Part shown: positions 21,118 through 33,000 of the stretch, piece by piece | Layout of the letters: every line of letters begins with the position of its first letter | Numbering within the stretch: the stretch's first letter is position 1 | From: Haemaphysalis longicornis | Lineage: Eukaryota > Arthropoda > Arachnida > Ixodida > Ixodidae | Direction of reading: 5' to 3' | Assembly: GCA_013339765.2 (NCBI GenBank) | Contig: JABSTR010000974.1 | Coordinates: 1-64,000 of the forward strand | DNA: 64,000 nt | The notes under the pieces: model-generated | Seen by the model: only the letters and a program-made list of their open reading frames with translations | Told to the model about the DNA's origin: nothing | Databases searched by the model: none | Made by a program: the position numbers and the translations under genes

Positions 21118-21212
21118 CTTGAGAGAGGAAAGCAGGAAAGCAGGCCTAATGCAGGGCGGTGTTTATTCCGGCGGTCGTTACTCAGCAGCCAGCCGAACCA
21201 GCGAACTCCGAT
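21118..21212 (-). repeat. 5' LTR remnant of the gypsy element
   Basis: The 95 bp is identical to 15976-16070. It ends CTCTCAAG and is followed on the minus strand by TGGTGGAGTTGC, a TGG start expected of a tRNA primer-binding site; the tRNA is not identified. The outer about 140 bp of the LTR is missing, replaced by (TA)n. Confidence 0.8.
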
Positions 21213-21225
21213 TATATATATATAG

Positions 21226-21321
<96 letters not shown>

Positions 21322-21351
21322 GAGAGAAGAGAGAGAGAGAGTTCTCACGGA
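21213..21351. repeat. (TA)n followed by (GA)n
   Basis: TA dinucleotides, with one GCGA interruption near 21225, run to about 21286. GA dinucleotides then run to about 21343. A microsatellite abutting the truncated LTR. Confidence 0.9.
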
Positions 21352-21359
21352 GAGCCGTG

Positions 21360-21470
21360 CTGCCCATGCGCGAGGAGCATTGGATTGGATTTGATTGGAT
21401 TGAAATGGATTATATTGTATTGGGTTATATTGAACTGTACTAGATCGTATTGGATTGGAAATCATTTTAG
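21360..21470. repeat. GGATT-rich minisatellite, locus 1
   Basis: GCGAGGAGCATTGGATTGGA begins a run of degenerate ATTGG/GGATT pentamers. The same lead-in (GCGAGGGGCATTGGATTGGA) occurs at about 23891, so the loci are related copies. Confidence 0.75.
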
Positions 21471-23032
21471 CAGCAGTAAGCACCCTCACGGGTGATTTAC
21501 GGTAAGAACGATCCCCATTGCTTTGCCCACTCGTAATGATTCACTTCGTGGAGCCGCGTGAATTTTTTTTATTAGAGCTTTTCTGTCGGCCAATCGGTCT
21601 ATTCGAAAATGCATTAGGTTTTTAACAGAACGCCATGGGTCTCATTAACAAAGCTTTCGCGTTAAAAGGGACAGCAAGTACCGCTAGTTAGCGTCTTGCC
21701 TCCTCCCTATGCGGAGCGCGTCTCTGTGACGTCGGCTTAGGGATTCTCGCATTTGTCGTCTGCTCCACTGGGGCTCACTCTCCCTGCTGTTTCTTCGCGC
21801 TAGATTGAGTTTTGATGCCTGTCCGCACTATAGTTTGCATTTGCGGAACTTTTTATCGTACCAATAGACTTATAAATCGCGTGCACCAGCTCAAGGCGTC
21901 ATTTGAAGTACAGTTTTGATACCGCTCCGGAAGAAACATTGCCGGCGTCGCGCTATTCCTGCAAAGCCGGTCCTGTGCGGAGCGTGAAGAGTCGGACCTA
22001 GGTGTCAGCTTCTGTATTCAGCAATCTTTAAAACAAAGGGAACAGCTATAGTGTATTAACCGACAACGGAGAAAATGCAAGACCAAAACAAATTCCAGGC
22101 CATCGGGGCTGTCAGCTTTGGTAGAAGCCATTACGACTGACGGTAACCGTATGCGAGGTTAAAACCCTTTTTGCAACCTTGCCGAACGCTCGTAGGTATT
22201 GTATCACCTCACTTGCGTATTGTAATGGCATGAAAGTATGTCTGCAAGCAATGTGGGGCGCAAAAAATGTAGGTTGAGGTCCAAATGGACCGTCATCACG
22301 CGTAGGCCAGGATTTGTTCTTTACGCCTGAAGGGGTTGGAAAACAATAAGCGCCGCTTGGACATATTCACCGGGTTCGATGCTTGTTATACCGAAAAAAC
22401 CGCATGGATACTATTTATTGCGTTCGTTAGCCAGTTATTAATCCTTAAACGCCGTAGTCACATCATAAACTGTTCGGGTTGAGGATTCAGTTGGTTACGA
22501 TAACGATGGTTACGATTAAAATTCGTGGAACGAAAACCACCTTCGAGCACTCTGGACAACGTTGTCTGCGTCGTTTCGCGGTGGCATAGCACAAACCTCA
22601 TTGCATTTGCATGCGAATAAACAACGCTCGCTGCGGATATACACCTTCTTGCACGCAGCTATAACGAAATGCGATTTCTCTGCCTTACAGCCCGAAGAAA
22701 ATATCCACACGAATTTCGTGAGCCTCCCAAATGTCCCCGAACCTTCTAATAAGAAATTTGTGAAGTGCAGAAAAATTATGCGTTGGACACAGAAAAAAAC
22801 ACTCACCCGATGAAAGTAAACAACAATGAAATGATAGATGAAAAGAAAAAGAAAGGAAAGATTTTATTTTCGACTCTGCGATGGACGTGTAAAGACCCGC
22901 TGCTTGGTGCATAGCATTAGACTGTTTAGTCTCCATAAGAGCGTCTAAAAATACTTAAGGGAAGCCTACTCATTTGCATACTTATCGTGGAGCTCTGAGC
23001 ACTGAACCTAGCTAATAAGCTAAAAAGTACGA
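21471..23032. other. Unassigned sequence
   Basis: No gene recognised. Open frames at 22516-22936 lack motifs. AAGCTTTCGCGTTAAAAGGG at about 21651-21670 resembles a common tick repeat but has no second copy here. Confidence 0.35.
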
Positions 23033-23750
23033 GTTTAGATTAGATTGGATTAAAGTGGATTGTGTGGATTGTGTTGCGTCATAGCGCGGCAAGACGCACT
23101 GGCGCCGGCGCGTCCCCTCACCGTTATGCGCGCTATAAAAAAATTCCCCGCATTTCCCCGAGGGAAGAATGTGAAAGTGCGAATGCACGAGTTGAATTTG
23201 CGCGGTTCGGTAATGTTCGCGAAAGAGAGATCACCACACACCACACACACAACTCCAAAGAAAGAAAGATGCATTTATTCACAGACACCTATTTGTGTTG
23301 TCGTTGTACTTGATTGCTAGAGCGGATCTCAGCTTGAAATTTCGTGTCAGTACTCCTTTAAACAGGTGCTATTAACCCTTCCTACGCCGATTCTTGGCCA
23401 ATCCCCCACGTGGGTATGTGCCATGTCAGCGGCCAGGCAGCGCGCGCCCATCTCCCCCCCGTTGCCAAGGAAGACGAGGAGATTCCTGGCCATTCCCCCA
23501 CGGGGTATGTGCCATGTCAGCGGCCAGGCTGCGCGCGCCCATCTCCACGTGCGCGGACATCGCCGGTGGACGCAGGTTCAGGGTCGCTTAAGAAGGCATT
23601 GCACTTAAAACGCCGTGCCTGCGGCCGCTCCGCTCCATCGTTTCCAGCGCCGTTCCTCCGCTGTCCAACGCTGCAACGTGAACACCCTATGCGCCGCATC
23701 TACACAGGGGTTCCCGCGAGGGGAGGTGGGAGTTTTTAGATGCGACTGGC
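23033..23750 (+). repeat. Promoter-like duplicated unit, copy 1 (interrupted)
   Basis: The left half (23042-23140) matches 23988-24083 and the right half (23606-23745) matches 24080-24200. The two halves are separated by a 465-bp insertion. The unit includes GGATTGTGTGGATTGTGTTG, GCGCTATAAAA and a GC-rich part ending CACAGGGGTTCCCG. The TATAAAA followed by GC-rich sequence is promoter-like; it could be an LTR or gene 5' region. Confidence 0.75.
23141..23605 (+). mobile_element. 465-bp CCCACGTGGG element, copy 2, at a definable insertion site
   Basis: The flanks read CTA-TAAAA on the left (23136-23140) and TAAAA-CG on the right (23606-23610). The uninterrupted paralogue reads CGCTATAAAACGCGGTGCC at 24073-24091. 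This gives a 465-bp insert and a TAAAA duplication. The insert matches 9197-9670 in inverse orientation. It is non-coding and has two internal 90-bp sub-repeats. An A-rich target with a short duplication could suit several mechanisms. Confidence 0.75.
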
Positions 23751-23884
23751 ATCTCATCACTCGGCTTGTCCCTGCATCCGGCGTCGTCGGCGTTGTGTCG
23801 GCGTCCGCCCCTCCCCCATTCTCCTCGCCGCGTGAGCTGCGGTCTCCGCCGCTCACCCCCTCTCCTCTCCGATAGCGAACACCC

Positions 23885-24205
23885 TCGCGAGGGGCATTGG
23901 ATTGGATTCGAATGGATTGGCTTGGCTTGGATTGGATTTGATTTGATTGGATTGGATTGGATTAGATTGAATTGGATTTCGATTGGATTGATTAAAGTGG
24001 ATTGTGTGGATTGTGTTGCGTCATAGCCGCGCCAGACGCACTGGCGACGGCGCGTCCCGTCACCGTTATGCGCGCTATAAAACGCGGTGCCTGCGCCGCT
24101 CCGCTCCATCCTTCCAGCGCCATTCCTCCGCTATCCAACGCTGCAACGTGAACCCCCTATGCGTCGCATCTACACAGGGGTTCCCGTGAGGGGAGGCGAG
24201 AGTTT
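23885..24205 (+). repeat. Promoter-like duplicated unit, copy 2 (uninterrupted) with GGATT minisatellite
   Basis: A GGATT/GATTG run (23895-23995) leads into GGATTGTGTGGATTGTGTTG, then GCGCTATAAAACGCGGTGCC and the GC-rich tail to CACAGGGGTTCCCGTGAGGG. It is contiguous through the site that is interrupted at 23140 in copy 1. Confidence 0.75.
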
Positions 24206-24650
24206 TAAGTGCGAATGCACTTTATAAGCGACCCCAAACCATCCACCGCCGCGGCGGCGGCGGTGTCCGCAGTGCTCCTCTATATTTAAAAAAGAAACAG
24301 CATCCGGCGCCAGATTTCGATCCGAGGACTTCGCGGCCGCAGCGCGACGCTCTAACCGACCAAGCCACGGACGCGACGGTGATATCAGTGTTAGTGACGC
24401 GCCTTATATCTTTAACGCATTCAAACTACGTCGTCAGCGGCGTGCGTTGGCAACTCAGCGGCGTTATAGCGGCTTGATAACTGCGTGGTGTACACGTGAT
24501 ACTACAAACCCGATGGAAGAGATGGAAGAGAAGGCGGCGAGGCGGTGGGCTGCGGGGTCCGAGCGCAAGCGCCGCAAGCGGCCGACAACGTGCATTCGCA
24601 CTTTCACATTCTCCCCCTCGGGAAATGCGGGGGAATTTTTTTTTTTTTCA
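24188..24650. mobile_element. Element with GTGC(G)AATGCAC ends containing a tRNA-like segment
   Basis: Starts AAGTGCGAATGCACTTTATA and ends GTGCATTCGCACTTTCACAT, then CCCCTCGGGAAATGCGGG and a T-run. These ends match the 465-bp family, but the interior differs and includes a tRNA-like block (24298-24372). It adjoins copy 2 of the promoter-like unit. Confidence 0.55.
24298..24372 (-). ncRNA. tRNA-derived sequence (SINE head or tRNA pseudogene)
   Basis: On the minus strand TGGCTTGGTCGGTTAGAGCG resembles a box A region and, about 45 nt on, GGATCGAAATC resembles box B. The stems are not well paired, so a functional tRNA is unlikely. Confidence 0.5.
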
Positions 24651-24831
24651 TCTCTTTCAGCTTCTTTGGTAGCGTCCAGTTCGCGCTGAGACGCAACAGC
24701 GGTGATGTCTACCGCAATAGGCACCCTGGAAGAACAATCTCCCTGAAGACGTGCAGTTCTGGTTCCGTTCTCCAATCGCTATAGAAACGTTAGTGACGGA
24801 GTCAATTGACACCGCTAAGGCCGGAGTGGTT

Positions 24832-26822
24832 AAAGGGTCACTACAGGGTGAAAAATTGTCGGCCTGTACCGAATAATTCGGTGCCGAGAACCTAAACACG
24901 CCCATCCTCGCAGCTAGCAGTCGTTTAAGGGGGACCACCGGGTAACATTCCTATGAGACCTACGGCTTCTTGACCGACGGACTTTTAATAACCATCGCGC
25001 ACCAATACAAAAAGCTTTACAGATGCATATCAGTGCTCACAACGGCTAGTTTGCCTATTTTAGAGATACGTCTCTTCTGGACTAAAATGAAGAAATAAAT
25101 CTCTCGCTTGCTAGAAGCTAGTGCATTTAGTGAGAAGTGGATAAACCAAAATGCATTTCTTATTTATTTTTTTCTCTCAGTGAAGAAGCGATACATTCTA
25201 AAGAAGCAAACTGGGTCGTCAGGGACGTTTCTCTGATTATGAACTTTTTGTATCGCTAGACGATTGCTTTTTTAACCCCGTGGGCGATGAATTATAAGTC
25301 CCGCAGGAATAGGTGAGTCCCTCTTAATAAGGAAAAAAACGCCAGAAACGTGAAAACAGGGGACGTCACCTAGTGTGCATTTTGGGTACTTGGCTTACGA
25401 CATCACCAAAGTGGTGAACGGTGAGAGGCTTATTAGACGAACATTTATAGCTCTTTTCATGACAAAAAAAACAGTTACTATGTGGTTGAGCACGTGAAAT
25501 AAACGTAAATCACAGCTTTCCGTGAGGTCATCGTATCTAAAAAAAGCAGAGAGCACAGCTTTTATACACTGTGATTCAGGCTGCTTCCCTCACTATTCAG
25601 TCAGCATAATGCTCTCAATTTCGTTTTCGAAGAGCATTGATGCGCAACTAGCGAAGTCAATAACCTACGACAGTGACCACCTGAGCTTCTGAACGCGATA
25701 TACTTGGCAGGAAGCAGCTAAAGTGCCTTGATTAGAACCGGCAACGGGAACAAGATGAACTGCAGGTGGTTAAGAGAGCGCTCGAACTTCCAATCCCCGT
25801 TCTCCGCGCGCGGGGTAGGAGTAGACGGAGGAGTAACTCTTTATTTAAAATGTTGCTATCCGTAAAGCGCGCCCGGTTCAGACATAATCGCCCGTTAAAT
25901 GAACTCACTCCGCCTGTTTCGCCTTGAGCCGCCATTGATAATCCGTAAAGCGTGCGTCACTTTTCCCTTGTTATATTTGTGCCAGGGAGAGCGCGGGCTA
26001 CAACGACTGCGACACGGCTGCTGTGAAGAGAGTTTATTTCACGCTGGGTTCCCAGCGCCCGATAAAAGTTAATATGAGATGGCTGTGATCGCCACACGAG
26101 ATAAAATGAAGGGGCCTTCCTGAAGCCGAACCGGGAGGCAGGGACTCCGCACTTGTCGCTTGTCGCTTCAAATGGGCTTCGCTGGCAGCCGTCTGTATGG
26201 TGTCTGACAATCCAGAGTAGGCGGGTACACCAACCACTCGAGCATATAAAACCATTTCTCATTCCGTCGGTGAAAAATCCTAAACGTCGAATCCTCGGCC
26301 AGAGAAACGAGCCGCAGTCCGCCATGGCTCGGAGACGTAAAAGTTACCGTTGCCAGCGTTTGCGCTCTAAACCGCACCGGTGCTGCCGGTGCTTCGCTCC
26401 TAGTTTGTGACGCAGTGGCTACGTCACGAAAAAATTGAAATGAAAAGAGGGTGAGAGAAACACCAGGGCCCGTTTGCCCGTACGCATAAGTTCTCGATTA
26501 AGTTCCCGCTTACGAATAAGGCGCAAATAAGCCGAAGTCGGCCACGGCAAATAGTCGGTTGCCAGGAAACCCGGCGGAAACGCTACCTTAACCGAGCGTT
26601 TGTATCAGTTTCGGGAGAAACGATTTATTACCTAGACAGCGCTAAAGCCGTAGTTGAGAACTATTCCCGCACTTATCGCGTTCGGGCATACGGGCCCAGC
26701 TTAGTTTACTTATTTCTCAGCAAATAACGCATTGTTGCTCGTCGAACAAAACCCGAAAGAGCTTAGAAACATTTGATCTTTCCATTAAAACGAAATTTCA
26801 TTCAGCCTTTAGTGTCCCTTCA
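24832..26822. mobile_element. About 2-kb TIR element, TTAAAGGGACACTAAAGG family
   Basis: The left end is TTAAAGGGTCACTACAGG. The right end, on the minus strand, is TTGAAGGGACACTAAAGG. The interior shares ordered blocks with 37571-38300: a GGCCTGTA...GGTGCCGAGAA block, TTGGGTACTT, TGTGGTTGAG and TTCAGGCTGCTTCCCTCAC. No transposase frame is evident, so it is probably non-autonomous. TATAAAA near 26245 and several open frames lack recognisable products. Confidence 0.55.
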
Positions 26823-26867
26823 ATGAACTGAACTTTTATTTTGTCTTCATGACTCCTTCACGGAACC

Positions 26868-27166
26868 AGCCGCGGTGGCTCACTGGCTAAAGCATTGCGC
26901 TGCTGAGTACGAGTACGCGGGTTCGAATCCCGGTCGCGGCGGCCGCTTTTCCGATGGAGGCGAAAAGCAAAAACGCCCGTGTGTACGAGATTTCGCGCAC
27001 GTTAAAGATCCCCAGGCGGTCAAAATTAATCCAGAGCCCTCCACTACGGCGAGCCTCAGCGCCTGCGTTGCGTCGGCGCGTTAAACCCTACAATCAATCA
27101 CCATCAATCAATCAACACAATCAACATCAAGAATGAATGATAATAATCAATCAATCAATCACATCA

Positions 27167-27202
<36 letters not shown>

Positions 27203-27235
27203 ATCGATCGATCGATCATCAATCAATCAGCTCAT
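26868..27235 (+). mobile_element. Ruka-like SINE, full length, with (CAAT)n tail
   Basis: The tRNA-derived head has box A TGGCTCACTGG (26876-26886) and box B GGTTCGAATCC (26920-26930), the internal RNA polymerase III promoter. The body has AGCAAAAACGCCCGTGTGTA, GTTAAAGATCCCCAGGCGGT, AATTAATCCAGAGCCCTCCA and ends GCGCGTTAAACCC, followed by a long (CAAT)n/(CGAT)n tail. It is the best-preserved of six copies here. Movement depends on a LINE-encoded reverse transcriptase. Confidence 0.9.
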
Positions 27236-29489
27236 TCACAGAGCTTTTGGTGCTGTCCAGAGTCACTGAATAAGTATAAGTTCCGTTACCCCTCCCGCTT
27301 GATAGATTCACCTGCTATGGGTATTCCCGTCCACGTGGGGTGCACGAATAGAAAGCCGACCCCGTTTATTTGTTGAACGGGGACCGTGATTTTGAGTGCG
27401 TCTGGGCCCACGCCTTCGCTACTGTAAAAAAGGGTAATATGACGATGTTTTCTTGGTTGCGCGTGGCTGCAGGTACTCATCTTTGCGGTCACGCTGTAGG
27501 CACTACAAGTGAAGAAAAAAACAGGAGCAGTGAGTACTTAATACATCGATTCCAGATGGCGTCAATGATCACCAGATTCTGTTGTAAATGGAAGATCTGT
27601 ATGCCTGACTGGTTCCGTCCATAATTACTCCATAAAGCACTGCAGAGAAGCCAATATACACGAGTGCCTCAGATAAAAATCGCTTCCCGTGGTCGGCGTC
27701 GGACATGGGTCCCTCCCGTTACCAGAGGCGACGTCTATCGGATTGAGCCATTGCGGCATCGTCGAAGGAGCTTCGCCTTTTAACTCTCTTCTCTTATTAA
27801 GAAAAGGGCGTTGATTTTTCGCATCACTAAGTCATTGCAGGTTGCATAAGAAAACCATGACCTCAACGGGGTGCTCTCACGGCGTTCCCAGAAACATTCT
27901 CACGTTTGCTGCACTAATGTGTTGTCTCTTGCTACTAGGCCGTAAACTAGGATCCTGGGTGCTTTGTATTACCTGTGCTTTCTTAGCCAATTCATCCATT
28001 GTCTGTTTTTGTCCGTTTTTATCTCACTTGCCGTCGCGACACAAGGAAGACTTCGTCCTAGACAGCCGTCAACAGCCTAACGGGCAAATGGGCAAACAGC
28101 CGTCCACGGAGGCGGCGCCGTCCACGTGTCCAGCGCCAGCAACGACGAGCAATAAACAGATGAACGGTTATGAGGGAACGAGGTTTTGCGACAACCGAAA
28201 AGGTCATGTGGGTGGGCCCAATAGGCGCCGACAGGCGCCTCAGTCGACGTCGCGCACTCCCGCCAAGATTCCTTGCCCGGCACTACGGAGTTCCTAAGGT
28301 GGCTTGTCGCTTTGTGTCAGCCTGCACCGCTGCGCCCTCCCCATTTCCTCTCCCGTTGGCACCTTTCCCGCCTGCTTGTTGCTTGGCAGGAGGCGGAATT
28401 TGCGCTGACGACCCCCGATCCGCTCAGTGGGCGCGAACGGGAGCGAATTGTCGCACAGAATGCCACGGATGGATGTGGATGTGGCTATCCCTTTGTAACT
28501 ATAGAGGCAACCCTTAGAGGAGCCTCGCCATTGTTCATAAGTTGAGTAAGCACAAAACCCATAAAAAACAATGAAAACGAACAAAGTAGAAGACAAAGCA
28601 GAAAAGCATCAGGAACTTCCAGTGTCGACCACAAACTTCACGGCGCTTTAAAACACGAGTCCGTGGTCAGTTCTTTTAAATCTTTTTGCAAACGCAGGGT
28701 CGAGCACTAAAGCGTGAACAGCACGAAGCGTTTCTTCTTTCTTTTCGGGTTTTTTTTTCTCTCTCACTCTCTCTCTCACTCTTTTTTTTTTTTTTTTGCA
28801 AGAGAAAATACGCCGCGCACGCCACACGCGCTTACGGCCGCCGGAAACCACCCCGCACGGTGCGCGCGGCGCGGCGTCGCGCCGGCCGGGAAACAGTGCC
28901 AGTAGCTCCAGCGACCGCTTCCTTACTGCTCGTATAAAAGGCCACTCAAGGCAAAAACAAGGCTGCATGTGCAGGGAAGGAGCTGGTAATGTGACCAAAA
29001 ACGCCAATATACAGCATCATTCGGGCGCAGCTAGGGAAAGCTGCCACCAAATATTCCTTGCCACGTAAGCCTAGCATCTCTGGCGGGGCCAACCGACAAG
29101 GCGCTGCCTTGTCTTGTCAATCTTTCTGCGTCCGTTAAAGCGCTGTATTGTCGTCAAGTATGTACTAACAAGCCCGCAGTACCACGCTTTTTCAGAAAAA
29201 GTCACGATTAGGATAAGAAATAAAATCACACTATCGCGTAAGACTTCAACGTAGCGAAGCCGTACGGAACCTGCGCGACAATCACAAATGTTTTAACTCC
29301 ACGATTGCAGCCGATTTGCTTCTTCTTCACTGCCGCAAGCACCTTTAGTTCATAACTGTTGCTATAGGTGTTAGCTTCTGTCATTTTTTGGAAGTGATAA
29401 TCATTGAAAATCACACTGGAGTGGCGTACACTATGACCTGTCTTTATCGTTCCGAGCAAGTGTTGCCACAATTACGGCGAAAACTGGAA
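27236..29489. other. Unassigned sequence
   Basis: The 151-codon open frame at 27842-28297 begins with a hydrophobic stretch (LTFAALMCCLLLLGRKLGSW...) that could be a membrane segment, but I do not recognise it and no splice context supports it. GTATAAAAGGC at 28932-28942, preceded by a CpG-rich stretch (28810-28900), is TATA-like. (CT)n and T-runs lie at 28749-28797. Confidence 0.35.
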
Positions 29490-29719
29490 GTGTGCGCGGG
29501 GGACGCGGGGCGGTCACTGCGAGGCACGCACACAAGAGCGCTCTAAATTTTCTAGGTTTTTTTGAACTACCACGTGGTTCCCGCAATTCTTGCCAATCTC
29601 CTAACTGGGTACGCTTGGCGTGCGCAGGAGACGCTGGGCGGTCGTCGTGAGGCACGCACACACGAGCGATAGGCATTTTCTTGGTTTTGTTAACTGCCGG
29701 GTGGTCGCCGCGCAGCCAC
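29490..29719. repeat. Degenerate tandem duplication of about 125 bp
   Basis: GGCGGTCACTGCGAGGCACG with a following CACACAAGAGCG is matched by GGCGGTCGTCGTGAGGCACG with CACACACGAGCG about 125 bp further on. Both continue into a T-rich stretch and end TGGT. It lies immediately beside the 3' end of the I-group LINE. Confidence 0.6.
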
Positions 29720-29727
29720 GCTCGTGT

Positions 29728-30009
29728 TGCGTGAGTGAGTGAAAAACTTTATTAGACGAGAGGCCATGGGGCCCTGGGGGGGTAAGGATGAGGGGAAAAG
29801 GGGAAGGTAACAACTCTCACAATGAACACAGTTGCAGTCTTGGCGTCCTAATCACAAAATGAACACATAAAAGTCAGTCAGTGGCACTAAAATGCACAGC
29901 TCACACTTAAATGTACAGTTCACACTGTAGACAACGCGGTTCACACTGAAAACAGTGCACGCTGCAGTCAGTTCACATTGTAGGTAGAACGGGGAAGTCT
30001 ACCAGGCCG
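29728..30009 (-). other. 3' UTR and tail of the I-group LINE
   Basis: About 280 bp after the ORF2 stop, containing several GTTCACACT/CAGTTCACA-type short repeats (29880-29985). It ends with AATAAA (minus strand, near 29748-29753) and the (TCAC)n tail (29731-29741). No hairpin like that of LINE-A is evident. Confidence 0.65.
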
Positions 30010-33000
30010 TTACACTAATTTGTAGAGTCCGTTTTCAAGGGCGTACTCGGTGATTGCTTCTAGTGTGGTGGGATCGTCGCGGACCCGACTAACATGTTCC
30101 TGTTCAGTCACAGGGGCGGGACCTAGAGTTAAAAGCTGGTGGCGATTACGGTCGAATGATGGACAAAGCCAAATTAAGTGATAAAGATTTGGTGTGCCTT
30201 CACGACTACAGTGGGGGCATCGGCGCAATTCGGATCCTGCTGGAGCTGTCCATTTATAAATAATGTGGGGGGTGTACGCTGCATTCGCATACACTTTATT
30301 GGCGAATACTTCCCCGGGACGCGAGAAGCGCTTGAGAGGGGCAAGGATGCCAACAGGAGTTTCTGCCTGTAAGCGCTTGCAGCTTTCCTTTTTGAGGTGA
30401 CGAAGCTGGAGTTGCCAGTCTGCCTGGAGAGGGGGGACGGGCGTGGCGGGCACCGTGGGAGGTGATTGTAGCCTCTCCCTGGCAGCGTCGTGTGCCATAC
30501 GGTTGCCTTCTGCGCCTGTAGTGTGTCCTGGAGTCCAAACAATTCGAACTTTGAAGCCTTCAATTTGTAGGTCTCTTATCAATGTGAGAATGTTTGTTGC
30601 CGTATTGTTCGGTGAAAACGGACGATTTAACTCTCGGACAGCAACATAGGAATCCGTGATGATGCGAAATTTCTTCGTGGATAGATGGCCGGAATGGTTA
30701 TAAATTTGCTGCGTCGCTCCCAGAATTCCTAGAAGTTCTACCTCTTCTACGAGGCCGAATGTGTTAGAAATGTGCCTGGATCCATTCAATTTCGGCAGGT
30801 CCGCAGATGTCCAGGCAATGGCCGCCGTCGTTCCATTCAGAGCCGCGTCGGTGTAGATGTCAGCTTCGTCGCATTCCTTGTCATTTGCGAGAGTGCGAAC
30901 GTATTGTTCGCGTACTTTTCTTTTATCCCGGCGGATCGGGCGTCGACGCAGAATTCCGATGGATGGGCGTTCCCACGGAGGGAATGCTGTCGGCAAATCG
31001 GTGCTCTCAGACTGACTATTTAAGTGGTCCCATTTTTGGAGTCTTTTTCCTTGTGGCGAATGGTCCAGATGATATTTGAAGCGTAGTTTTGTCTCTTCGA
31101 TGAGGTTAGCGAGAGGCGGAAGGGGAACTGCATCGTGTAGAGTGTTTACCCTTGTGAAGGCGGGGAGGCCACTGATCGCACGGAGAAGGTGCCGATTCAT
31201 TTGGTGGAGGGCGTTTACATGTGAATGCCGTAATTCGTAAACCGGGAAGCCGTACGTGAAGCGCCCATGCGCCACAGCACGGGCGAGCATGGTGCAAGCT
31301 GTTTGGTGCGCCCCACCATACTTGTTCGATATCCGGGTAACTAGGTGTAAGGTGGAACGCCAGGTTTTCCTAAGTGAGGCTATCCACTGTTTTGGGCTAT
31401 TACAGCTGCTGACGGGAACACCCAGCAGTCGAATGGTACCATTGTGGGATTCGAGCAGCGTATCTCCCACTTGAAGGGAGATAATTTGTTCCTTATTTGT
31501 GCCACGTTTACCATCCACGCTGAGCAGTTCTGTCTTGGTTGGGGATAGCTGTAGCCGGAACTTGGACAGCGTATGTTCCAAACTTAGGACTGCTGCCTGC
31601 AACTCTGTTTGCATAGTTTCTTTGGAGTTGTAATCCTGGGCTTCTGTCCATACCACAATATCGTCCGCATAAAGCGCGAATCGGGCGGCAGTGTCCTGCT
31701 CGAGAGTTCGGGCCACACGGTTCATTGCGAGATTAAAAAGGAGAGGAGCCAAAATGGACCCCTGTGGGACTCCTCTATCGAGGTAGAACGTTGTGGGCTG
31801 ATGTCCTTGAGGGTTAAGACGGATCGGCCTATGCTGTAGAAAGCTGCGTACCCAGGCCTGGGCCTTTTGGCTGGGGAAGGCGAGGGAAAGCTCTTGAAGG
31901 ATACCTGACTGGCTGACGTTGTCAAATGCCTTGTGCATGTCTAAGGTGAGGACGTAGTCCGGCAAAGCCTTGCGCGAGGTTCGATTAATAACTCTCCGGA
32001 GCAGCCATAGGTAATCGTGGGTAGCAAGATGGGGGCGGAAACCAGTGAGAGCGGGGTGAAACCAATTTGTACTTTCCAAGTGGTGGACGAGTCGATTGTT
32101 AATCATACGCTCGATAAGTTTGCATATTACGGGGGTTAGAGCTATGGGCCGAAGATTCTGGGGATTCCGAGGATCTTTACCGGGCTTGGGTATCGGATGA
32201 ATGATCGTTACCCTCAGGGCGTCAGGTATCTCGCCTGAGTCCCAAGAGTGGTTGGCCAAATGTAGCAGCGCATCGAGGCCGTGCGGCGGAAGGTTTCGGA
32301 GGTCCTGCAATTTTACTTGGTCATGGCCAGGAGTAGATTTGGGGTTGCCTTGAGAGATGGCTACTTGCAGTTCCCCTAAAGAGAAGGGAGAATCGAGCTC
32401 CGGCACCGGTTGGTCAATGCTTATAATTGGTAAAGGTGGGAGGGTTGAAGGGTCTGTAACGGCGTGTGGAAATAACGTGTGAATGATGGTATCTTCCACT
32501 TGCGAGTAGTCCATTTGAAGGCACATCTCATCCAAGATCGGGACGCGCACCTTCGCACGGCCGTTCATGGTACGGAAAACTCCCCAAAGACGAGACAGGC
32601 CCGATTCATGCCCGAGATCTTGACAAAAATCGTGCCATTTCTCTCTCTGTAACGTGACCTGATATTCGCGAATAATGCGGTAGTGACGTTTTAGCTGCAT
32701 TAGGTGATTATGGCGTTTTCCTTGCGTACGGTATCGATTGGTTAGCCGTTCTGCCTTGCGGAGAAGTCCGAACATGTGTGAATCAGGGCAATCCACATCT
32801 GCCGTACTGGTTACTTCTTCGCTTGAGAGCAAACGTGCTTGCGTTAATGACGAGATGAATTCCTCAAGGGTAGGTTGAGAGGAGATGTTGAATTGGGAGC
32901 GATACGAGGACCAGTTTATCTCACGGTAAGTACGTCTATTGCGGAATTTCTTGCTATTGATTTGAAGCATGATGGGATAATGGTCACTACCCCAGGTGCT

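Larger units (their letters stand above)
15976..21212 (-). mobile_element. Ty3/gypsy LTR retrotransposon, frameshifted
   Basis: Order on the minus strand: 5' LTR remnant (21118-21212), gag, protease, RT, RNase H, integrase, polypurine tract, 3' LTR (15976-16209). The PR-RT-RH-IN order is the Ty3/gypsy hallmark. At least five frame changes break the polyprotein. The 95 bp shared by the two LTR ends is identical, which argues for a young insertion. Some frame changes lie at homopolymers and may be assembly errors. No envelope-like frame is seen. Confidence 0.9.

Noticed and set aside
20828..21394. 188-codon plus-strand frame ending in an alternating Arg-Glu run
   Set aside because: It is the reverse of gypsy gag plus translated (TA)n and (GA)n microsatellites.
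27137..27235. CRISPR-like short regular repeats
   Set aside because: It is the (CAAT)n/(CGAT)n tail of the SINE; there are no spacers, and the window is eukaryotic.
27842..28297. 151-codon frame with a hydrophobic N-terminus
   Set aside because: No recognisable family, splice sites or conservation signal; could be chance. Left as unassigned.
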